A DNA stretch of 7,238 nt from the NCBI GenBank assembly GCA_946480575.1, contig CAMLKF010000076.1, positions 1-7,238 on the forward strand, read 5' to 3'. The position numbers and the translations under genes are program-made. The stretch's first letter is position 1. Each line of letters opens with the position of its first letter. This DNA comes from an uncultured Nitrososphaera sp. Its GTDB lineage: Archaea > Thermoproteota > Nitrososphaeria > Nitrososphaerales > Nitrososphaeraceae. Shown here piece after piece: positions 1 to 5,193 of the stretch. The notes under the pieces were generated by a model that was not told where the DNA came from, did not search any database, and saw only the letters and a program-made list of their open reading frames with translations.

Positions 1-432
1 GCACTTTTAATGAAGCACTATCGAAAGGAAGCGCGCCGCCTCCGCACGCGCACTAGAGAGAGAAGAATACAGGACGGCTCCTCATATTTTATTTCTCGAT
101 GAGAAAGGTAACCCAGAGGTCTTCCAATAGCATGCCTGAAACTATAGAGCCAGTGCATTGAATCTTTATGTCATATGCAATGCAAGGTATTGCTGCCCGA
201 CGAAGGTCGGATCTATTGGCAGTCCCGGTCTGGTACAAAATCACAGCACAGTCGTATTGGGCCGGGGCTGAGCAAAACTAGCTTTTTTCATTGATGTGCT
301 TTATGATATATCGTCATCGGTACCTTGCAAGTCGATGCGGTTTATCTTCCTGTTCAGGTCATCCAAGTCATTCATCTTCATTTGTTTCGGTGTAACAGTG
401 TACAGAGCACTTCCAATGAAGAATGACCTGCT
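1..432. other. No convincing gene; possible tail of an upstream gene
   Basis: Two frames enter from the left edge and stop early. One ends in TGA at 100-102 and gives an arginine-rich tail; the other ends in TAG at 54-56. Either could be the C-terminus of a gene outside the window, and the sequence does not decide between them. The rest lacks a plausible complete ORF. Two small inverted repeats sit side by side at 177-193 (GCAAT/ATTGC, 7-nt loop) and 197-210 (CCGAC/GTCGG, GAAG loop), and a T6 run lies at 283-288. The stretch 301-432 read on the minus strand is an open frame in phase with the minus ORF at 433-705, separated from it only by a TGA. Confidence 0.4.
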
Positions 433-705
433 TCAATAACCATAATAATCTCCACTGGAGTTATGTTCGATTCTTGCCTTCAGCTCAAAGCAAGCCATTT
501 TCAGGATCGATTCCCAACACATAGAAGAACCCTTGCATCTCCCAGGCTCTAGATGCCCTTTCATCTCGTCATGTGCCAGTGGCTCTGCATAGGATTCATG
601 GCTGCTTACTGGAATTGAAAGGATATCCCTCGCTTTGTCAAAGAGCAATGCCGTGTGATCCTGCAGGATCTCAGAGCTGGTGTCCTGGCTGCGGGTCGTC
701 ATCAC
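433..705 (-). CDS. Doubtful hypothetical protein, 90 aa, possibly the 5' part of a TGA-interrupted gene
   Basis: I do not recognise this protein. It starts with two consecutive ATG codons (705 and 702) and has a mixed, soluble-looking composition with three cysteines and a C-terminal GDYYGY. Codon choice looks reasonable for a gene, but I see no clear TATA box or ribosome binding site upstream. The same frame continues past the TGA at 433-435 for 43 more codons to a TAA at 301-303. That extension has a short hydrophobic stretch (FFIGSALYTV) and an acidic tail, so the whole 301-705 may be one gene broken by a nonsense codon. Its 5' end overlaps the 5' end of the winged-helix ORF on the other strand by 26 nt, so at least one start may be wrong. 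Confidence 0.3.
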   Translation of the reverse strand: MMTTRSQDTSSEILQDHTALLFDKARDILSIPVSSHESYAEPLAHDEMKGHLEPGRCKGSSMCWESILKMACFELKARIEHNSSGDYYGY

Positions 706-907
706 AATTCTTCAACCCAATCTACGATTCCTCTCCATACATCCTTCCAATTACTTGGAGAAGACCATAGACAACCACATAGAGATCCTCACTAGGTATG
801 GGCTGGTCGAAGAAAAGATGGTTGTAGGAACTGCAAAATACTACATCGTTACAGAGCATGGAAGAAGAAGAGTCCTTTCCCTGCTAGAGAGTACTGTGCC
901 AAACTGA
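680..907 (+). CDS. Small winged-helix DNA-binding protein, 75 aa (possibly N-terminally truncated)
   Basis: Residues about 26-45 (ending TRYGLV) look like the recognition helix of an archaeal winged helix-turn-helix regulator. They are followed by a wing and closing strand (GTAKYYIVTEHGRRR) and a final helix rich in leucine. This pattern is typical of short MarR/PadR-like or HTH_45-like regulators, which bind DNA as dimers. The only in-frame start I find is GTG at 680, just after a TGA at 656-658, with no convincing ribosome binding site. The first 25 residues are a poor match to helices 1 and 2 of the fold. The gene could therefore be a complete divergent regulator or the surviving 3' part of a longer broken one. 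The target is unknown. Confidence 0.5.
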   Translation: MSWLRVVITILQPNLRFLSIHPSNYLEKTIDNHIEILTRYGLVEEKMVVGTAKYYIVTEHGRRRVLSLLESTVPN

Positions 908-921
908 CTTTACGACCAAAA

Positions 922-933
922 CGTTTTAATTGG
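922..933 (+). promoter_or_regulatory. Probable TATA box of the tRNA-Asp gene
   Basis: A TTTTAATT-type box is centred near 928, about 30 nt before the first base of the mature tRNA at 959. This is the usual distance for an archaeal promoter that makes a tRNA with a very short leader. Confidence 0.4.
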
Positions 934-958
934 TTTTACAAAAAGTTGGCTTACGTGC

Positions 959-1075
959 GCCCGGGTAGTATAGAGATACCTGGTTGCTTCTGAGTGAAAA
1001 ACCAGAATCGTGCAGTCCGGTCCAGTATGGGGGACTGTCACTCCTCCGACCCGGGTTCGAATCCCGGCCCGGGCG
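959..1075 (+). tRNA. tRNA-Asp (anticodon GTC) with an intron in the D loop
   Basis: The acceptor stem is perfect: GCCCGGG at 959-965 pairs with CCCGGGC at 1068-1074, with discriminator G at 1075, the expected identity base for Asp. The T arm is CCGGG-TTCGAAT-CCCGG (1051-1067). The anticodon stem GGGGA/TCCTC (1030-1034/1042-1046) holds the loop CTGTCAC with anticodon GTC at 1037-1039. CCA is not encoded. The gene is 117 nt long, about 42 nt too long. The extra bases lie between the D-stem 5' half plus A14-G15 (968-973) and the G18-G19 region (1019-1020), so the intron is approximately 974-1015. The anticodon loop is uninterrupted. Exact splice sites are not resolved, because I could not draw a strict bulge-helix-bulge. 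The intron contains a CTGGTT/AACCAG hairpin (980-985/1000-1005). Confidence 0.9.
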
Positions 1076-1081
1076 CTTACA

Positions 1082-1090
1082 CAACTTTTT
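1082..1090 (+). terminator. T-run behind the tRNA gene
   Basis: A T5 run (1086-1090) follows the tRNA by 10 nt, which is the usual form of an archaeal tRNA terminator. The nine bases 1082-1090 are also the exact reverse complement of 940-948 upstream of the tRNA. Confidence 0.45.
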
Positions 1091-1111
1091 GAGTAGTTCT
1101 CTCACTAAGTT

Positions 1112-1163
1112 GCAGGTATAAAAGAACTAATAATTATTTTTTTGATGTTCTGCTAGAAACGCG
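1112..1163 (+). repeat. Promoter/leader repeat, copy A (upstream of TFB)
   Basis: This 52-bp block matches 6871-6922 at 47 of 52 positions with no gaps. In order it has a GCAGG/GCAAG box, the TATA box TATAAAAG (1117-1124), an AACTAAT AT-rich spacer, a T7 run (1137-1143), GATG, then the palindrome TTCTGCTAGAA (1148-1158) and AACGCG. From the TATA position transcription should start near 1145, placing the palindrome at the very start of the transcript and leaving a leader of about 97 nt before the TFB start codon. I therefore read it as the TFB promoter plus an initially transcribed control element. Confidence 0.75.
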
Positions 1164-1241
1164 TGCATATATGTAATGGAACCTTGCTTTCTGATCAGCT
1201 TCTAGGGCATTTTCCTCTTTTTCTTATATCTCATAGAGAGC

Positions 1242-2159
1242 ATGAGTGGCATTATGTTGAGAAAGCCTGCTCCCAACGTCATTGTCTGCCCCAACTGTGG
1301 CGACGGCCAGAAGGTCACAGACATAGAATCTGGTGAGCTCATTTGTACGAAATGTGGCTATGTCATCCACGAAAGGGTCGGCGACGAAGAGCAGGACTGG
1401 AGCGTTCTTGCCAGAGAGCCGGCAAGCAAGTTGAGGACAAGCCCCACTTCGCTTGCTCGTTCAGGAATGGGCCTTTCAACCATAATTGGTAGGCCGGACA
1501 GAAGTGCAGGCAGCGGGCTCAATGCAGCCATGCGGTCGACCTTTGACAGGCTGCGCACGTGGGATTTCAGGATAAAGGGGCGAGACGAGCGGAGCCTCAA
1601 GCGTGCTTTTGTAGACCTTGACAGGCTGCGAGGCATGCTGAGGCTATCGGACACAATAGTAGAAAAGGCAGCGTACATTTACCGCAGGGCGCAGGAGCAG
1701 GGGCTCGTGCGCGGCAGGACGATGCGCGCAGTGATGGGCGCGGCCATCTACATCGTCCAGAGGGAGATGGGGATCTCTGGCACCCTTGACGACATCATTA
1801 GGGCGACGAACACTAAGGAAAAGGACCTTGCGCGGGCATACAGGATACTTATCCGAGAGCTCGACCTCAAGGTGCCGATGGTAGACCCAGTGAAGTGCGT
1901 CTCTCGTGTAGCCAACAAGGCCAACATCAGCGAGCGCACAAAGCGCAAGGCGATGAATATGATATACGACGTAGTAAAGAGCGGCCTTGCGGCTGGCAAG
2001 GACCCGATGGGCCTCGCTGCGTCGGTGCTGTACGTGTCATGCGTCAACAGCGGCGAGGTAAAAAGCCAGGCCGCTATTGCGGACGCCGCCGGTGTGTCAG
2101 AAGTAACGCTTAGAAAGAACCAACGGCTCATAACTACAGCAGCAACAGCTGCAGGCTAG
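1242..2159 (+). CDS. tfb: Transcription initiation factor B (TFB), 305 aa
   Basis: TFB is the archaeal counterpart of TFIIB. It binds the TBP-TATA complex and the BRE, and recruits RNA polymerase. The N-terminal zinc ribbon has all four cysteines (C16, C19, C35, C38, as CPNC and CTKC). A B-reader/linker region follows at about 45-110. Two cyclin-like repeats lie at about 115-208 (with GLVRGRTMRAVMGAAIY at 154-170) and 213-300. The last part, SEVTLRKNQRLI, corresponds to the conserved SEVTxR motif near the end of the second repeat. Length is normal for the family. Start 1242 is chosen because it is the first ATG behind a weak GAGAG; an ATG at 1254 is also possible. Nitrososphaera-type genomes carry several TFB paralogues, so this may be a specialised rather than the general factor. 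It is preceded by the repeated promoter element and a long leader, so it may be under special control. Confidence 0.95.
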   Translation: MSGIMLRKPAPNVIVCPNCGDGQKVTDIESGELICTKCGYVIHERVGDEEQDWSVLAREPASKLRTSPTSLARSGMGLSTIIGRPDRSAGSGLNAAMRSTFDRLRTWDFRIKGRDERSLKRAFVDLDRLRGMLRLSDTIVEKAAYIYRRAQEQGLVRGRTMRAVMGAAIYIVQREMGISGTLDDIIRATNTKEKDLARAYRILIRELDLKVPMVDPVKCVSRVANKANISERTKRKAMNMIYDVVKSGLAAGKDPMGLAASVLYVSCVNSGEVKSQAAIADAAGVSEVTLRKNQRLITTAATAAG

Positions 2160-2235
2160 CTTTTCGCCTGCCAAAAAGAAAATCCAGTACAGGTCTGTGT
2201 TTGGTAAAACCCGGTAAAATGGATCACATTATAAT

Positions 2236-2848
2236 ATGCGCAGGATGAGAAAAGCAACAAGCTCAGACGTATGGGCCAGCAGGTTCATGGCTGCGGCGAT
2301 AGTGCAGGGAGCAATAATAGTGGCCTGACTGCATTTTTGGTGCTGGGACAGACGGCGTTCGTAAAGCTCGAAGTGGCAAGAGTGATTGCGGGCGGTAGCG
2401 CCGCGGCACTAGGTCACGTTTGGATACATGATATATACATCATAGTTGCGGTGCTTGGCGTGGCTGTGTCCTCCCTGTTCTACCACTACCTTGACGTCAA
2501 CATGGGATCGGCTGCAAAGGCGCTTGCGTGAGCGCACCTCGTGCTCATGAACGTAGGCGCGTCTGCCGCCGCAGGCATGATGATGTATGGCGGCTATCAG
2601 GCAGAGAGGCTGCGATGCTTCCACTGGATGTAAGAGGAAGAGGGCTTGATGCAGAACAAGCCCACACCATACTGGCACCATTTGTGCTGCCAATCGACGC
2701 TTCAATTATGGCAATACTGGCAGGCGTAGTGACTGGCGGCGCGGGATTCCTGATGGCATACCGCAGGAAACAGAGCGAAGAGCAGAAATCCGCGCGGCCA
2801 CCTGGCGGCACTAGAAGAAGAACTGATACTGATACCGAGGCTGCCTAG
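2236..2848 (+). pseudogene. Decayed gene for a four-helix membrane protein
   Basis: Three frame pieces join into one membrane protein. Piece 1 starts at ATG 2236 (or 2245), reads SSDVWASRF then AAAIVQGAIIVA, and hits TGA at about 2324. Restoring one missing base there continues into LTAFLVLGQ in the next frame. That frame ends at TGA 2529-2531, where a TGG would give LAWAHLVLMNVG. It stays open through MMMYGGYQA, and one more missing base near 2605-2612 leads into AAMLPLDVRGRGLDAEQAH and the end at TAG 2846. The result would be about 200 aa with helices around residues 15-40, 65-85, 95-125 and 150-175 and a charged tail. I do not recognise the family with certainty. The segment at 2395-2445 may hold further compensating indels, since another frame there reads TFGYMIY. 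The gene ends 8 bp before the convergent phosphatase stop. Confidence 0.7.
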
Positions 2849-2856
2849 CAAGATAG

Positions 2857-3642
2857 TCAAAACAGATGCCTTGCAAGCTGGTTCAGCATCCTGCCGTTTG
2901 CCGCAGCCACGTATGACAGCCTTGTCTTTACGTCAAGGTCAGAGTCGAGTTCTGAGCCATTGTCTGAACGCAGATTGCAGCCGGCTTCCTTTGCTATCAG
3001 GTATGCGCTGGCGACATCGGTGGGCCGGACCTTGCCCCGCAGGTCGACATAGGCGTCCAAGAACCCTCTTGCAAGGTAGCACATCTCTAGCGCGTTTGCG
3101 CCAAACTGCCTGACGTGGTCTGCCTCTGCCAAAACGGGCTTTAGCCGCTCGACAATGCTGGGCTGAAGTCCGGACATGTTGACCCCGATTATCGGGTCGC
3201 TGTTTTCCTTCTTTGTCGAAATTCTCTTGCCGCTGAGAAACGCGCCCTTGTCCCTTGATGCGTAATAGAGGTCGCCCGTCGCCAGGTCAATGATAGCGGC
3301 GTCGGTGACTGCGCTCAGCCTGAAATCGGTCGCATACGCAATAGAGCAGCAGTAGAATGGCACACCGCGGATGGCGTTTGTCGTGCCGTCAATTGCATCC
3401 ATCACGACAAATCCTTTCTTTTCGCCTTCTATCCTGCCACATTCCTCGCCAATTATCGTAGCACTGATACCTCGCTTCCTGATGATGTCAATCACGGTCT
3501 TTTCTGCCACGAGATCTATCCTGCGGGACATGTCGCCTCCTGCACCCTTGCCCATCTGCCTGCTGCCTTGGGCAGTCCCGGCAAGGCGCCTTGTCTTGGC
3601 ATGGACCTGCCGGCAAGCCTCCTTCAGAGCGTCAACTATCAT
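2857..3642 (-). CDS. Inositol monophosphatase-family sugar phosphatase, 261 aa
   Basis: This is a Mg2+-dependent phosphatase of the IMPase/archaeal FBPase (SuhB-like) superfamily. It probably acts on inositol-1-phosphate and/or fructose-1,6-bisphosphate in the cytosol. Metal and catalytic motifs are present: D37 and D43 in GDMSRRID, GEE at 65-67, and the signature DAIDGTTN at 82-89. The C-terminal aspartate is D209 in RPTDVASAYLIAKEAG, with PT replacing the usual W before the D. The length is typical. The gene begins at ATG 3642, about 32 nt behind a TATA-like box, and is divergent from proline dehydrogenase. It converges on the decayed membrane-protein gene. Sequence alone does not settle which substrate is physiological, since archaeal members are often dual-specific. 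Confidence 0.88.
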   Translation of the reverse strand: MIVDALKEACRQVHAKTRRLAGTAQGSRQMGKGAGGDMSRRIDLVAEKTVIDIIRKRGISATIIGEECGRIEGEKKGFVVMDAIDGTTNAIRGVPFYCCSIAYATDFRLSAVTDAAIIDLATGDLYYASRDKGAFLSGKRISTKKENSDPIIGVNMSGLQPSIVERLKPVLAEADHVRQFGANALEMCYLARGFLDAYVDLRGKVRPTDVASAYLIAKEAGCNLRSDNGSELDSDLDVKTRLSYVAAANGRMLNQLARHLF

Positions 3643-3667
3643 ATTGCGGCATCTTCAGTATCCTGCA

Positions 3668-3700
3668 CTAAAAAATTTATCACAAAGAACCGCTATAATT
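3668..3700. promoter_or_regulatory. Shared AT-rich divergent promoter region (phosphatase / proline dehydrogenase)
   Basis: An A6-TTTAT block (3670-3680) serves both directions. On the minus strand it reads ATAAATTTTTTAG, centred near 3674, 32 nt before the phosphatase ATG. On the plus strand AATTTATCA (centre near 3677) and TATAATTTA (3694-3702) are the candidate boxes for proline dehydrogenase. The gap between the two start codons is 117 bp, so the two promoters physically overlap. Confidence 0.55.
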
Positions 3701-3759
3701 TACTGTTGGAGACATCAGCAGCAGCGGCTACCCACTCGCACAGCTACGATTCCGGCCTC

Positions 3760-4596
3760 ATGGAGAGGCTCCTCTTTAGGGTTGCAAAAAAGTGGGTTGC
3801 TGGCTATAGCGCCGAGGATGCGATTGCTGCAGCATTGGACTCGAACGGCCGCGGCATGTCTGCGATCCTGAACTTCTTGGGCGAGAACACGACTGACGCC
3901 AAGGCAGTCGACCAGACAGTCAACGAGTATTTGTTGCTGATGGACCTGATGCACGCAAGAAAGGTAAAGGGCTGTGTGTCAGCCAAGCCGACGCAGCTTG
4001 GGCTTGCAATCAACTACGACATGTGCCTTCAGAATTTCAAAAAACTTGCGGCGAGGGCCCATGCGCTTGGACAGTTCCTGTGGATAGACATGGAGTCTGT
4101 GAAATTCACCGAAGACACGATAGCCATCTATCTAGAGATCTATGAGCAAGACAAGATGGCAGGCGTCGCGATCCAGTCGTATTTGCGCCGGAGCGCAAGC
4201 GATCTCCTGCACATTCTCGAGCACGGCGGCAAGGTGCGACTCGTCAAGGGCGCGTACCACGAGTCAGAGGGACACGCCTTTTCCACAAAGAAAGAGGTCG
4301 ACGCCAACTATTTCAAGCTGATGAAGATGCTCTTTGAAGGCGGCAGCTATTTCGCAATTGCCACGCATGACTCGAGCCTCGTTGACGAAGCGATCAGGCT
4401 ATGTAGCGACCGCAAGTTTGAATTTCAGATGCTGATGGGAATCCGCGACGAGCTGAAAGCTGACCTTGCCGCCAAAGGGTTCGCAGTGGCCGAATACATT
4501 CCCTACGGCGGCCAGTGGCTTCCCTACTCGGTGCGCCGGATAAGGGAGCGCAAGCGGAACCTGCTGCTCCTTGCAAGGTCGCTCATCCAGCAATAG
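3760..4596 (+). CDS. Proline dehydrogenase (monofunctional), 278 aa
   Basis: This FAD enzyme oxidises L-proline to pyrroline-5-carboxylate, the first step of proline catabolism, passing electrons to the quinone pool at the membrane. The TIM-barrel motifs are all in place with start 3760: SAKPTQLG (74-81), FLWIDMES (106-113), AIQSYLRRS (137-145), VRLVKGAYHE (159-168), ATHDS (201-205), FEFQMLMG (220-227) and YIPYGGQWLPY...RRIRE (246-263). Length is close to Thermus-type single-domain enzymes. The open frame runs 64 codons further upstream, but that part is mostly AT-rich promoter and antisense to the phosphatase. A TTG at 3706 lies 30 nt behind a TATA-like box and would add 18 residues; it is a real alternative start. 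The partner enzyme, P5C dehydrogenase, lies 0.6 kb downstream on the opposite strand. Confidence 0.93.
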   Translation: MERLLFRVAKKWVAGYSAEDAIAAALDSNGRGMSAILNFLGENTTDAKAVDQTVNEYLLLMDLMHARKVKGCVSAKPTQLGLAINYDMCLQNFKKLAARAHALGQFLWIDMESVKFTEDTIAIYLEIYEQDKMAGVAIQSYLRRSASDLLHILEHGGKVRLVKGAYHESEGHAFSTKKEVDANYFKLMKMLFEGGSYFAIATHDSSLVDEAIRLCSDRKFEFQMLMGIRDELKADLAAKGFAVAEYIPYGGQWLPYSVRRIRERKRNLLLLARSLIQQ

Positions 4597-4955
4597 ATCC
4601 TGCGCCGTATCCGTGATAAGCGACGAAATGAAGCGGACCAACCTGCGGTCATGAAGCTTTTGAAAACTGCCTAGCAGCTGCCCGAGCTGTTCCTTGGTCG
4701 AGTTGAGCAACCTTAGTGATTCCGCATCGACGCCTATCCTGTGCAACCTGCAATACAGAACTTTTTATGATGTGCGTGCTGTTGTGGCAGCATTGCCCTC
4801 TCATGATTTCATCCATATTTGAAGCATTAGAAGCTTTTCTAGTAAAAAGCTTCGCAAATCGCTATTTTGTTAAATCTATTAGTAAATAGGTGACAATTAC
4901 AAATCCAAAGAATAAGCATAATTAATAAATTAAACAAGAAATTATCACAACAACG
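4597..4955. other. 359-bp gap with two hairpins; no firm gene
   Basis: The left part (4597-4746) is open on the minus strand from a TTG at 4746. It gives about 50 gene-like residues before the frame runs antisense into proline dehydrogenase; I regard it as doubtful. The right part is very AT-rich. It holds a perfect 9-bp inverted repeat GAAGCTTTT/AAAAGCTTC (4830-4838 and 4845-4853, 6-nt loop) and a smaller CTATT/AATAG hairpin (4876-4880 and 4885-4889, 4-nt loop). The promoter of the next gene follows. Confidence 0.5.
4922..4935 (+). promoter_or_regulatory. Probable TATA box of the 75-aa protein gene
   Basis: TTAATAAATTAAAC, centred near 4926, lies about 30 nt before the TTG start at 4956. 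This is the same spacing as for the phosphatase and P5C dehydrogenase genes here, and fits a leaderless transcript. Confidence 0.45.
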
Positions 4956-5183
4956 TTGAGCCACTATGACAGTGACGACGAGATAGAGCTTCGGGCGCTG
5001 CTGAAAACTGTTTCTGACAAGGGATTGAAAGCCCTGACGATAGCTGAACTGGACAGGCTCCGCGGATTGCTGGAAGCAAAAGATTATGGAGACAACAAGA
5101 GGGCCGACAAGTCAAAAAGAAAGCTGCTAAAACAGATCAATTCCACATTCTATGACAGGCACCGGCCATCGCGGCTTTTGTGA
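4956..5183 (+). CDS. Small charged helical protein, 75 aa, unknown function
   Basis: I do not recognise the family. The protein has no cysteine and no membrane segment. It begins with an acidic stretch (YDSDDEIELR), has a probable amphipathic helix (LTIAELDRLRGLLEAK, about 27-42), and ends in a lysine/arginine-rich part (KRADKSKRKLLKQ, about 48-60). The mix suggests a nucleic-acid- or protein-binding accessory factor, but this is only inference from composition. No in-frame ATG is available near the 5' end, so a TTG start at 4956 is needed; it sits 30 nt behind a TATA-like box. The gene converges on P5C dehydrogenase with a 10-bp gap, and a T5 run (5191-5195) at the junction may terminate it. 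Confidence 0.65.
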   Translation: MSHYDSDDEIELRALLKTVSDKGLKALTIAELDRLRGLLEAKDYGDNKRADKSKRKLLKQINSTFYDRHRPSRLL

Positions 5184-5193
5184 TGTTATGTTT

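Noticed and set aside
1137..1143. T7 run in the repeat as a transcription terminator
   Set aside because: It lies between the TATA box and the predicted start in both copies. In copy B no plus-strand gene ends just upstream, so it is better read as promoter spacer.
1358..2131. Long minus-strand frames opposite TFB
   Set aside because: They are serine/arginine-rich antisense shadows of an intact, recognisable TFB gene.
433..2531. TGA recoded as tryptophan or selenocysteine
   Set aside because: Two frames continue past TGA, but the phosphatase and 75-aa genes end normally in TGA, and the membrane gene also has frameshifts, so decay explains it better.
2528..2848. A separate 106-aa gene starting at GTG 2528
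   Set aside because: Its first 28 residues are an arginine-rich out-of-frame reading of the membrane protein; only the part from AAMLPLD onward fits, as the third piece of the decayed gene.
3568..3759. 64-codon N-terminal extension of proline dehydrogenase
   Set aside because: It covers the AT-rich promoter region and is antisense to the phosphatase 5' end; the conserved barrel begins at MERLLFRVAKK. Only a TTG at 3706 remains as a possible alternative.
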